Part shown: positions 26,788-35,363 of the stretch, in pieces | How the letters are laid out: every line of letters begins with the position of its first letter | Position numbering within the stretch: position 1 is the first letter of the stretch | NCBI GenBank assembly: GCA_937905825.1 | Contig: CALCXM010000012.1 | Coordinates: 55,646-119,645, forward strand | DNA: 64,000 bases | From: an uncultured bacterium | Lineage (GTDB): Bacteria; Planctomycetota; UBA1135; GCA-002686595 | Direction: 5' to 3' | Made by a program: the position numbers and the translations under genes | The notes under the pieces: model-generated | Told to the model about the DNA's origin: nothing | Seen by the model: the letters and a program-made list of their open reading frames with translations, nothing else | Databases searched by the model: none

Positions 26788-28502
26788 CTAGCAGGGGTCA
26801 GGAAAGCTTCAGCCTTCTCAGCGGGGACCGGCGGGCTCATCAGGTAGCCTTGGAATTCGTTGCACTGCAAGACCTCCAGGAAGGCTCGTTGGTTTTCGGT
26901 TTCGACACCCTCGGCGATCACGTTGAGGTTCAGGCTGCGCCCCATCAGGATGATAGAGGTGGCGATGGCCGCATCGTCCGCGTTGGCCGTGATGTCTCGA
27001 ACGAAGGAACGGTCGATCTTCAAGGCATCGATTGGGAAGCCCTTCAAGTAGCTCAGGGACGAATAGCCCGTGCCAAAGTCGTCGATTGAGAGGTAGATGC
27101 CAGTCGCCTTGAGGCGTTGCAGGGTGTGGATGGTGTCCTTTAAGCTATGCATGAGCATGCTCTCCGTGACCTCTAGTTCGAGCCGTGACGGGGGCAGCCC
27201 CGTGCGTTGAAGGATCTCCGCAACCACGTCGCACAGATTGGCCTTGCGGAACTGAACCGGGGAGAGGTTGACCGCCATTCGAATCGGCGGGTGGCCAGCA
27301 TTGGTCCAAGCCTGGGCTTGGGCGCAGGCGGTTTCCATGACCCATTCTCCGATCGGGACGATCAGACCCGTCTCTTCCGCTAGGGGAATGAATTGGGCGG
27401 GGGACACCATGCCGAGCTGCGGATGCTGCCAGCGAACGAGTGCTTCAAAGCCGATCAGATCGCGGCCTGAGATGCTGACCTTGGGCTGGTAGAAGACCAC
27501 CAACTCATCGTTTTCAATTGCACTGCGCAGACTGCGCTCGAGAGTCAGACGCTCAAAGACCCAACGGTTGGTGGACTCTGTGCGAAAGTTCAGGCCACCG
27601 CCTTCGTCGTGTTGGGCCAGGTTGGAGGCCTCCTGGGCTTGGTGCAGCAGGTCGAGGCCGTTGTTGCTGTCACCGGGGCTGGTGGAGATTCCGACGCTAA
27701 CCTGATAAGGGCTGGCTCCCTCGGACCTCTGTGCGGACTCCTGAATCTTGTACCCCAAGCGCGCGGCGTCCTGAATCCTGCCAAGGTCGGGGACCAGCAG
27801 GGCGAAGGCGCAAGCGCTGATGCGACTGATGACCACATGGCCTTTGGGGTGACTGATGGGGCCGTCCTGTTCAAACTCACGCACAGCCAGGCCAAGCAGG
27901 TTGGCAAAGGAGTCGGAGAACTCGGGTTTCAGGGCGGGGTCTCCACCGACGCTGATGACGAGCACGCAAACGTTGTTGTCCGTTGTTCGGCAGTGGTCGA
28001 TCGCGACAGAAACCAATCGAGGAAAGACGGAGGGTTCTGCAATCTCGCGGGCGGCTCCTGACGGATCCAAGCTGTTGGCACCGATCAGGGTGTCATTCAG
28101 CAATCGATTCATGTGAGCAATGGCTCCGTCGAGCCGGCGCTCGAGCAGCCCACTCGGCATTCCGGAGTCGAGGAATTCCGTCGCTCCGGCGGCACAGGCT
28201 TGTTCCGTCCAAGACACTGGGGCCGCGTCGCGCAGGAGCACGATGGGGATGGAGTCTCGCTCACATCGCCTGCGAATCGAGCTGCAAACGCTGAGGGCGC
28301 GCTCCGAGTTCTCCAGCGCATCGATCAGAATCAGATCGGGGAGGGCATCCTCCAATGAGGCTTGGAGGGCATCGAATGAGCTCGTGACAACCGCGTGGCC
28401 GGATCCTTTGAGGCTGGCATGCAGCCGAGTGGGGGGGCTCTCGGGGGAGAGGGTGGCCAGGAGTATGGTCTTGTTCACGTGTCTGGGGGCTTGATTCAGC
28501 AT
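26784..28502 (-). CDS. c-di-GMP phosphodiesterase with receiver-like and degenerate GGDEF domains (EAL)
   Basis: A 572-residue protein. Residues about 10-130 look like a receiver (Asp61 in LILIDA). Residues 160-305 keep the GGDEF fold but the active loop reads RISACAF, so no cyclase activity is expected. The EAL domain (320-565) is complete: EALVRW (353-358), DDFGTGYSS (474-482), AEGVET (530-535) and QGYL (551-554). It should cleave c-di-GMP to pGpG, balancing the cyclase at 15357-16874. The ATG at 28502 is chosen; a GTG a few codons later would also fit. It is convergent with the receiver-ATPase gene. Confidence 0.9.
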   Translation of the reverse strand: MLNQAPRHVNKTILLATLSPESPPTRLHASLKGSGHAVVTSSFDALQASLEDALPDLILIDALENSERALSVCSSIRRRCERDSIPIVLLRDAAPVSWTEQACAAGATEFLDSGMPSGLLERRLDGAIAHMNRLLNDTLIGANSLDPSGAAREIAEPSVFPRLVSVAIDHCRTTDNNVCVLVISVGGDPALKPEFSDSFANLLGLAVREFEQDGPISHPKGHVVISRISACAFALLVPDLGRIQDAARLGYKIQESAQRSEGASPYQVSVGISTSPGDSNNGLDLLHQAQEASNLAQHDEGGGLNFRTESTNRWVFERLTLERSLRSAIENDELVVFYQPKVSISGRDLIGFEALVRWQHPQLGMVSPAQFIPLAEETGLIVPIGEWVMETACAQAQAWTNAGHPPIRMAVNLSPVQFRKANLCDVVAEILQRTGLPPSRLELEVTESMLMHSLKDTIHTLQRLKATGIYLSIDDFGTGYSSLSYLKGFPIDALKIDRSFVRDITANADDAAIATSIILMGRSLNLNVIAEGVETENQRAFLEVLQCNEFQGYLMSPPVPAEKAEAFLTPAS

Positions 28503-28718
28503 CTTGGGACCCGGGGAGATGCCGGGAGATCCCCTCATCGTCCACCCGCCCACGGCCCTGAACGGCTTCTTACCCAGGGGAACGCGCGGCGCTGGCCCGG
28601 CACCAAATGCGGGAAGGTGCCTGGGATACCGCTGCGCTCCGGACCCCTCAGGAAGAGTTTTTCGCGGGAACCTGAACCAGACTCAATCAAGGAGGGGGCC
28701 TCGGCCGAAACCTAATCT

Positions 28719-28732
28719 GGATCATCTGATCC
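28719..28732. promoter_or_regulatory. Near-perfect palindrome upstream of the EAL-HDOD gene
   Basis: GGATCA-TC-TGATCC is a 6+2+6 palindrome 37 bases before the ATG at 28770, in the divergent region between two c-di-GMP-related genes. Position and symmetry suit a repressor or activator site; no regulator is identified. Confidence 0.3.
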
Positions 28733-28769
28733 GCGTTCCCCCAACCCAACGAGCCTCCCCGCACTTCGT

Positions 28770-30002
28770 ATGTCAGAGACCTACATCGGCCGCCAAGCAA
28801 TCTACGACCGCAATCTAGGTGTCCATGGATACGAGTTGCTATACCGCGCGGGCGCGACCAGTCAGGTAGCTGATCACACTGACGGTGACCAGGCCACGGC
28901 AAGGATGATCGCGAATGCATTCTTGGAGCAAGGTGCCGGGAATCTAGTGGGCGATGGAGTGTGCTTCGTCAACCTGACCAAGAGTTTCCTGACCGGCAAG
29001 CTGCCTCTGCCGCTGCCGGTGGACCGGGTTGTGATCGAGGTTCTCGAGGATGTGATCCCGACTCCAGAGATTATCGAAGGGGTTCGGCGCTTGCGTGATC
29101 AAGGTGTTCGTGTGGCCATGGATGACTACATCCATCGCAGCGAAAACCATGAGTTGCTCGAACTATGCGACTACGTGAAGATCGACCTGCGCGTCCAAGA
29201 TCGCGAGGCGACCATAGAGTTGCTCAAGCTTCTGAAGCCCTACGGCCTGAAACTCTTGGCTGAGAAAGTCGAGACCATGGAAGAGATGCGGTTCTGCCAA
29301 GAGGCGGGCTTCGACTACTTCCAAGGCTTCTTCCTCACCAAGCCTGAAGTCATCAAAGGCAAGGGAGTTCCCGCCAACCGAATCGCGCTCCTGCGCATGC
29401 TCTCACGCTTGCTCGACCCGAATGTGGAAGTCGAGGAGCTGGAAGAGATGATCGAACAGGATGTCTCCCTCGCCTACCGCTTGTTGCGCTATGCGAACTC
29501 GAGCGTCTACGCACCCAGTCAACCGATCACCGCCATCGGCCAGACCCTGATGATGCTGGGCTTGAAAGCCGTTCAGAAGATTGTGAGCCTGATCGTTTTG
29601 GTGGAGCTTGACGATCGCCCCGGCGACCTGCTCGGCCAGTCACTGGTGCGCGCCAAGATGTGCGAGGTCCTCGCGGCCCGTGCCGGCTTCGACGACACCA
29701 CCCAACACTACACCGCCGGCCTGCTGTCCACCTTGGACGCCTTGACGAGCACGCCGATGCCGACCGTTCTGAACTACTTGCCACTGGCAAACGACTTGGA
29801 AGGCGCTTTGCTTGGCGTCGAAGGGGATCTCGGAGATGCCCTCGCCTGCGTTCGCTCCTTCGGAGAAGGGGACTGGAGCAAGTCTGTCTACCACGGCTTG
29901 GACTCCATGGCATTGACCGAGTGCTACGCCGAAGGCGTCGAGTACAGTCGCCAGGTGTGGGACGCCATGCCCAAGGAAGTGCCCAAGAAGAAAGCTTCCT
30001 AG
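28770..30002 (+). CDS. EAL-HDOD signalling protein, YuxH/CdgJ-like, probably catalytically inactive EAL
   Basis: A 410-residue cytoplasmic protein with an N-terminal EAL-fold domain (1-205) and an HDOD domain (about 210-400). The EAL signature is YELLYRA in place of EALxR, and DDFGTGYSS is replaced by DDYIHRSEN, so c-di-GMP hydrolysis is unlikely. This matches the known EAL-HDOD family, members of which influence motility or surface behaviour without cleaving c-di-GMP. It is divergent from the active EAL gene and convergent with the ABC-F gene. Confidence 0.88.
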   Translation: MSETYIGRQAIYDRNLGVHGYELLYRAGATSQVADHTDGDQATARMIANAFLEQGAGNLVGDGVCFVNLTKSFLTGKLPLPLPVDRVVIEVLEDVIPTPEIIEGVRRLRDQGVRVAMDDYIHRSENHELLELCDYVKIDLRVQDREATIELLKLLKPYGLKLLAEKVETMEEMRFCQEAGFDYFQGFFLTKPEVIKGKGVPANRIALLRMLSRLLDPNVEVEELEEMIEQDVSLAYRLLRYANSSVYAPSQPITAIGQTLMMLGLKAVQKIVSLIVLVELDDRPGDLLGQSLVRAKMCEVLAARAGFDDTTQHYTAGLLSTLDALTSTPMPTVLNYLPLANDLEGALLGVEGDLGDALACVRSFGEGDWSKSVYHGLDSMALTECYAEGVEYSRQVWDAMPKEVPKKKAS

Positions 30003-30032
30003 GCCGCGAGTCGGACCGCGCGCCGGCCAGGG

Positions 30033-31886
30033 CTACTGCGCCTCGGCGATCAACTCGAGCTCTTCCCAGCGTTCATAGCACTGGGCGAGCTCGATTTCGA
30101 TTTGCTCTAGCTTGGCGGTGTCCCTGGCGATGGCTTCGCCCTCTCTCTTGAAGAAACCAGGGGCCGCCATCTCCGCAAGCAGCGATTCCTTCGTCGCTTC
30201 GATCTGCTCTAGCTTGGCGGGCAGCTGCTCGAGCTCCTTCTTTTCATTGAAGGTCAATCGGCGCGCCTGGGGTTCCTTGGGTTTGCCTTTCTTGCTGGTC
30301 GCCTTGGGCTTGTCGGCGGCCTTGGGCGCGGCCAGTTGCGCTTGGCGCGCGAGGTCGTCCGAGTAGCCACCGATCGACTCGCGCACATGGCCCTCGCCAT
30401 CGAACACCAGGCAAGAGGTCACGACGTTGTCCAGGAACTCACGGTCGTGGCTAACGATCAAGAGCGTGCCGCTGAATCCGACCAGTAGATCCTCCAGGAG
30501 CTCCAAGGTCTCCAAGTCCAGATCGTTGGTGGGCTCGTCGAGGATCAGAAGATTCGCAGGCCGGGCCATCAATTTGGCCAACTGCAAGCGATTGCGTTCG
30601 CCACCAGATAGGCGCGTGATCGGTCCTTGGATCTGATCGGGAGTGAACAGGAAGTCCTGCAGGTAGCCCATGATGTGCCGGCGTTGGTCGCCGACCTGCA
30701 CGCTGTCGCCGAAGTCACAGACGTTCTCGCGCACGGTCAGCGAGTCATTGAGCAAGTCGTGCAACTGATCGAAGCGCCCGATTTGCAGGTTGGTGCCGTG
30801 CAGGACTTCGCCTTCGCTGGGGGCTAGCTCCTCTTGCAGGATGCGCAGCAAAGTGGTCTTGCCCGAACCATTCGGACCCACCAGCCCAACCCGATCGCCC
30901 CGTTGGATTTCGAGGTTCAAACCACTGAGAACGGTCTTGTCCCCAAAGCGTTGGGTCAGTCCCTTGGCGCGCATCACGATTTGCCCCGTGCGCCCGCCCT
31001 CTTGCAGAGTGGCTTTGACCTTGCCGGTCTTGTCGCGCCGATCAGCCCGCTCTTCGCGCATCGCTTTCAAGGCGCGCACTCGGCCTTGGTTGCGCGTGCG
31101 ACGGGCCTTCACCCCGCGCCGCAGCCAGACCTCTTCCTGGGCGAGCTTCTTATCAAAGATCGCATTCTGCTGCTCTTCCGCTTCCAGGTTGGCTTCCTTG
31201 CGCACCAAGTAGGTGCTGTAATCGCACTCGTAACTCTCCAGCTTGCCGCGGTCCAAGTCGAGGATGCGCGTGGCGACCTTGCGCAGGAACGCACGGTCGT
31301 GGGTCACGAAGATGACCGAGCCTTGCCAGCGCTCCAGAATCTCTTCGAGGGCGCGCACCGCGGTGATGTCCAGGTGGTTGGTGGGCTCGTCGAGGATCAA
31401 CAGATCCGGTTCCTGGATCAACGCCTTGGCAAGCAGCACCCGGCGGCTCTGACCAGCGGACTGTCCGGCGACGTTCTCCTCCAAGTCGAGCCCAAGACTG
31501 CGAGCGATGCGTTCGATCTTCTCATCGTTCTCCCATTCCCCGTGGGCCTCGATGCCTTCCAGGGGCTGGTGCAGATTCTCGCGGACCGTGCCGGAAAGTT
31601 CCCGAGGCACCTCTTGCGAAAGGGCGGCCACGGTCAGCCCCTTGCGGCGCAACACCTCCCCGCCGTCCGGGGCCTGATCCCCGGCCAGGATGCGCAAGAG
31701 GGTCGACTTGCCACAGCCGTTGCGTCCCAAAAGACCCACGCGTTCCCCACGCTCAATTTGCATGCCCGTTTCGTCCAACAAGGCGCCGTGGCCAAAGGAC
31801 ATGGAGAGGGCGTCGAAGCCAATTTCGGACACGGTGAGGGGAGGGTTGGGGAGCTGGTGGGGGGTGAAGGCGCGGCAGATTAGCAT
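30033..31886 (-). CDS. uup: ABC-F family ATPase, Uup-type
   Basis: A soluble protein of about 617 residues with two ABC ATPase domains and no membrane segments, acting on ribosomes or nucleic acid. Domain 1 has GRNGCGKST and LILDEPTNHLD with an unusual signature (SAGQSRR); domain 2 has GPNGSGKTT, LSGGERNR and LILDEPTNDLD. The linker between them and the C-terminal coiled coil (LTFNEKKELEQLPAKLEQIE) are typical of Uup. The ATG at 31886 has GAGG close by; a GTG at 31832 (before SEIGFDALSMSFG) fits family length better, so the start is open. It is divergent from the FG-GAP lipoprotein gene. Confidence 0.87.
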   Translation of the reverse strand: MLICRAFTPHQLPNPPLTVSEIGFDALSMSFGHGALLDETGMQIERGERVGLLGRNGCGKSTLLRILAGDQAPDGGEVLRRKGLTVAALSQEVPRELSGTVRENLHQPLEGIEAHGEWENDEKIERIARSLGLDLEENVAGQSAGQSRRVLLAKALIQEPDLLILDEPTNHLDITAVRALEEILERWQGSVIFVTHDRAFLRKVATRILDLDRGKLESYECDYSTYLVRKEANLEAEEQQNAIFDKKLAQEEVWLRRGVKARRTRNQGRVRALKAMREERADRRDKTGKVKATLQEGGRTGQIVMRAKGLTQRFGDKTVLSGLNLEIQRGDRVGLVGPNGSGKTTLLRILQEELAPSEGEVLHGTNLQIGRFDQLHDLLNDSLTVRENVCDFGDSVQVGDQRRHIMGYLQDFLFTPDQIQGPITRLSGGERNRLQLAKLMARPANLLILDEPTNDLDLETLELLEDLLVGFSGTLLIVSHDREFLDNVVTSCLVFDGEGHVRESIGGYSDDLARQAQLAAPKAADKPKATSKKGKPKEPQARRLTFNEKKELEQLPAKLEQIEATKESLLAEMAAPGFFKREGEAIARDTAKLEQIEIELAQCYERWEELELIAEAQ

Positions 31887-31889
31887 AGT

Positions 31890-31901
31890 CCTCAGGTGAG
31901 G
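31890..31901. promoter_or_regulatory. Palindrome in the 51-base divergent gap
   Basis: CCTCA-GG-TGAGG lies between the ABC-F start (31886) and the FG-GAP lipoprotein start (31938). On the ABC-F message it covers the probable ribosome site, so it may be a binding site or a small translational hairpin. Confidence 0.25.
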
Positions 31902-31937
31902 CTCGGCTCCGCCCGGGGAGTATGTCAATCTGTGGGT

Positions 31938-34900
31938 ATGCAGACCCCAAGCCCATCCCCCCGCGCCCTTCGCCAACCATCGAAATCCCTGCTCGGCCTG
32001 TGCACCCTGGGGATCCTAGGTGCCGCCAGTGCAGCCCTCTGGTTCACGGGCTGTGGCGCAGACGAAACCCCCGAACAGGCCGCAGCAGAGACCTTCGAAA
32101 CTCTCCTGGTGCGCGAGCGAGTGGCGCACTGGTTCTCCAAGGATAAGTTGGAGAAGGCGCGCGAGGTGATTGCACCCCTGGTGGCTTCCAAGGACGCGGA
32201 CCCATCGGACTTGATCCGCGCGGCCGCCGTGGAGTTCGGATTGTCCGAACGGGATCGAGCCAATGGATTCCTCGATCGAGCGGAGCAAGCCAACCCGAAC
32301 GACCCGGCCTTGCACTTCTTGCGCGGACAGATGGCCCGCGAACTCGGGGAGTACGACGAGGCGCTGCTGCACTTGCGCAAGGCCCTCGAATTCGCGCCCG
32401 ACGACTTGCCAACGGCTTACGTCTTGGCGCAGATCCTGAGCGACCTGGATCAGTTCGAGGAGGCCGAAGCGCTCTTCCGCGCAATCGTCGAGACCGGAAT
32501 CGAGAACGGTGGCAGCTGGTATGTGTCGGCGCTCTATCGCCTCGAACGACTGTTGACCCTCGACGGCCGCGGCGAGGAGGCCAAGCCTTTCAGTGAGCGT
32601 CGGGAAGAGTTGAACAAGGCCGGACTGACTGCCGTCGACGCCGGTGCTTCGCGCGTGGGAACCTTCGGGCGCATTGCGCCGCCGGAGCCGCAAGGCGAGA
32701 TCCTGACCAAGCCGATCGTCGGCCTGTTCTATGAGCCGGTGGACCTGGGCCTGCCCAGCTTCATCGGCGCCACGGGCCTGCTCGCCACCGATCTGGATGG
32801 AGACGGTCGCTCGGGTCTGCTCGGTTGGGGACCCCAAGGCATCGTGTCTGCGATCCCTGGCGTCGATGGCTGGGAAGAGTTCCCCGTGTCGAAGTTGGTT
32901 CCCGAACACGTGCTCGCCTTCGACTTGGACAACGAACCCGACGCGGCCCTCGAGATCCTCGCGGTGGTCGGCGATCAGTTGCACTTCTTCCGCTTGAACG
33001 ACGACTTCCAATGGGCGCCCATCGACGTGCAAACTCCCGAGTTGCCCGGCAAGCCGAGCGACCTGGAGTTTGTGGACTTCGATCACGAGGGGGACATCGA
33101 CCTCCTGCTCACCGGGGACTTCGGTGCGCGCCTGTGGCGCAACGACGGTGCTTGGGTGGTCGCCTCCGAGTTGAAGGGTTCCTACGTCGACGTGACCAAA
33201 GAAGCTGGCTTGCCCACGGACCGCAGCTTCGCCTGGTGCGCCGTTGAAGACTTCGACGGCGACGACGACGTGGATCTCTTGATGGGAGGCGCCCAAGGCC
33301 ACTACCTCGCGGATTCCCTGCGTGGGGGCCGTTTTGCGGACCTTTCAGCGCGCGTAGGTTCGGGCTTGTCCTTCCCGAAAGCGCCCATGGTGGCCGACAT
33401 CTCCGGCGACGGTCGCCCGGACATCGTCGGGGCCGGTCAATGGTTCAAGCAGCAAAAGGATCACACCTTCGGCCCTTCCACGAAAGTTGCGGGAGTTGAG
33501 TTGGGCGCGCTTTGGGCTGACCTCGACCAAGATGGAACGTTGGATGTGCTCGTCAAGAACGGGGACAAGGCCAGCGTGCTGCTCGCAGTGGGGACCCAAA
33601 TGCAAGTGCAGGGGGAGCTGCACTGCAGCCCTCCTGGCCCGGGTCCCGTTTGTGCCCTGGATGGCAACGTCGACGGCCTGATCGATCTCTGCCAGATCAC
33701 GGAAAAGGGAGTCGAGCTGCTGCAAGCAAACGGCAAGCGTGGCGGAACCATGCGCGTCATCGTTCGCGGCAACAAGTCGAACAAGCGCGGCGTGGGCTCG
33801 GTCGTTGAGGTCCGCGTGGGTACGCTTTATCGCCGGATTTACTACCGAGGGGAGACCTTGCTCGTCGGCGTCGGTGAAGCGCAAGAGGTGCAGGTCGTGC
33901 GCATCACCTACCCGAACGGCGCGGTGCTGACCCGCGTCGACGTGGCCCTCGACTCCGGAGAATTGATCGACGACCCCTCCGCCGCCATGGGCGAGTTTGA
34001 AGAGCCCGCCAGCCTGATCGGCTCCTGTCCTTTCCTCTACACTTGGAACGGCGAGCACTACGAGTTCATCACGGATGTGCTCGGCATTACGCCTTTGGGT
34101 TTGCCCATGGCCCCGGGCATGCTGGTCCCGCCGGACCACGATGAGTTCGTGCTCGTGACGGGCGAACAGCTCAAAGAACAAGGCGGACTCTACAAGGTGC
34201 AGTTCACCGAGGAACTGCGCGAGGTGACCTACCTGGACCGCGCGCGCTTGGACGTGGTGGATCACCCGATCGGAACCGAAGTCTTCCCCAACGAGCTCTT
34301 CAAGTTCCCGCCCTTTCCCGAAGAGCACTTGCACTCGGTCAAGGACCCCAGCGCCCTCGTGAAAGCCACCGGTAGCGATGGCCAGGACTGGACCGCTTCT
34401 CTCGCGCAAGTGGACGCGGACCACGCGATTCCGTTCACGAAGCACCTGACCCAATACCAAGGGCTGGCTCACCCCTGGTTCTTGGAGCTGGAGTTCGACC
34501 CCGAACGCATCGCCTCCGCGCAGCAGTTGCGCTTGGTCATGACTGGCTGGTTCTTCTGGAGCGACGCGAGCGCCAACATGGCGGCCGCGCGCACCCCGGG
34601 AGTGGACTTCATTCCGCCTATGATCTTGGTTCCCGATGGCAAGGGCGGCTGGCGCGAAACCGGCCCTCCCATCGGATTCCCCGCGGGCAAGACCAAGACC
34701 ATGATCGTGGACCTCGCGGGCCTGGGCTTGGAAAAGGAACCACGCATTCGCGTGATGTGCTCCTTGCAACTCTTCTGGGATCGAATCGTGTTGGCCACCG
34801 ACGGGGACGATGCCCCGCGCGTCATCACTTCCCTCGAGCCCAAGACCGCCATGCTGAGTCGACGGGGATTCAGCGCGCCCTTGCAAACGGGCAACCCAGG

Positions 34901-35315
34901 TTCTCCGGAACGCTTTGACTGGGACATCCTCGCGCAGCATCCCCGCTGGAACCCGCACCCCGGCAACTACACCAAGCTCGGGGAGTGCGTGCCGCTCTTG
35001 CATGCAGTGGACGATCAGTACGTCATCATGGGCACCGGTGAGGCCTTGGAAGTGCACTTCGATGCCAGCCAAGTTCCGCCGCTCCCAGCAGGCTACCGCC
35101 GCGACTACCTGCTCTACCTCGACGGTTGGGCCAAGGACCGCGACCACAACACGCTCGAGGCCCTAGAGGTCGAACCGCTCCCCTTCCACGGCATGAGCGG
35201 CTACCCCTATGGCCCGGACGAATCGTTCCCCACGGACGAGGCTCACCAAACCTGGCGCGCCGAGTGGAACACCCGCCCGGCGCAAGCCTGGCTCGAGCGC
35301 CTGGCGAACGAGTAG
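31938..35315 (+). CDS. Large exported TPR/FG-GAP/UnbV-type protein
   Basis: A 1125-residue protein with a probable lipoprotein signal (LWFTGC, Cys39). TPR-like helical repeats span about 50-210. FG-GAP/VCBS repeats with calcium-type DLDGDGRSG, DFDHEGDID, DFDGDDDVD, DISGDGRPD and DLDQDGTLD loops span about 270-580, as in seven-bladed beta-propellers. An ASPIC/UnbV-like segment (NKSNKRGVGSVVEV…) follows near 605-660. The last 430 residues (SCPFLYTWNGEHYEFITDVLG…) belong to no family I recognise and are rich in Trp and Tyr. Such proteins usually sit at the cell surface and bind ligands or matrix. It converges with the next large FG-GAP gene. Confidence 0.82.
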   Translation: MQTPSPSPRALRQPSKSLLGLCTLGILGAASAALWFTGCGADETPEQAAAETFETLLVRERVAHWFSKDKLEKAREVIAPLVASKDADPSDLIRAAAVEFGLSERDRANGFLDRAEQANPNDPALHFLRGQMARELGEYDEALLHLRKALEFAPDDLPTAYVLAQILSDLDQFEEAEALFRAIVETGIENGGSWYVSALYRLERLLTLDGRGEEAKPFSERREELNKAGLTAVDAGASRVGTFGRIAPPEPQGEILTKPIVGLFYEPVDLGLPSFIGATGLLATDLDGDGRSGLLGWGPQGIVSAIPGVDGWEEFPVSKLVPEHVLAFDLDNEPDAALEILAVVGDQLHFFRLNDDFQWAPIDVQTPELPGKPSDLEFVDFDHEGDIDLLLTGDFGARLWRNDGAWVVASELKGSYVDVTKEAGLPTDRSFAWCAVEDFDGDDDVDLLMGGAQGHYLADSLRGGRFADLSARVGSGLSFPKAPMVADISGDGRPDIVGAGQWFKQQKDHTFGPSTKVAGVELGALWADLDQDGTLDVLVKNGDKASVLLAVGTQMQVQGELHCSPPGPGPVCALDGNVDGLIDLCQITEKGVELLQANGKRGGTMRVIVRGNKSNKRGVGSVVEVRVGTLYRRIYYRGETLLVGVGEAQEVQVVRITYPNGAVLTRVDVALDSGELIDDPSAAMGEFEEPASLIGSCPFLYTWNGEHYEFITDVLGITPLGLPMAPGMLVPPDHDEFVLVTGEQLKEQGGLYKVQFTEELREVTYLDRARLDVVDHPIGTEVFPNELFKFPPFPEEHLHSVKDPSALVKATGSDGQDWTASLAQVDADHAIPFTKHLTQYQGLAHPWFLELEFDPERIASAQQLRLVMTGWFFWSDASANMAAARTPGVDFIPPMILVPDGKGGWRETGPPIGFPAGKTKTMIVDLAGLGLEKEPRIRVMCSLQLFWDRIVLATDGDDAPRVITSLEPKTAMLSRRGFSAPLQTGNPGSPERFDWDILAQHPRWNPHPGNYTKLGECVPLLHAVDDQYVIMGTGEALEVHFDASQVPPLPAGYRRDYLLYLDGWAKDRDHNTLEALEVEPLPFHGMSGYPYGPDESFPTDEAHQTWRAEWNTRPAQAWLERLANE

Positions 35316-35353
35316 CGGCGCGGTTCCCGGGGTTTCACGCCGCAGACCGTGAA
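35315..35353. terminator. Overlapping hairpins between convergent genes
   Basis: GCGGCG (35315-35320) can pair with CGCCGC (35338-35343), and alternatively TTCACG (35334-35339) with CGTGAA (35348-35353). They lie in the 48-base gap between the convergent genes ending at 35315 and 35364. There is no T-tract, so this is only a candidate bidirectional terminator. Confidence 0.3.
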
Positions 35354-35363
35354 GCCTCGGGGC

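Noticed and set aside
33345..35147. 600-codon open frame on the minus strand inside the FG-GAP gene
   Set aside because: It lies wholly antisense to a well supported gene; its protein is His/Val/Glu/Arg-rich with no domain. Long antisense frames are expected in GC-rich DNA.
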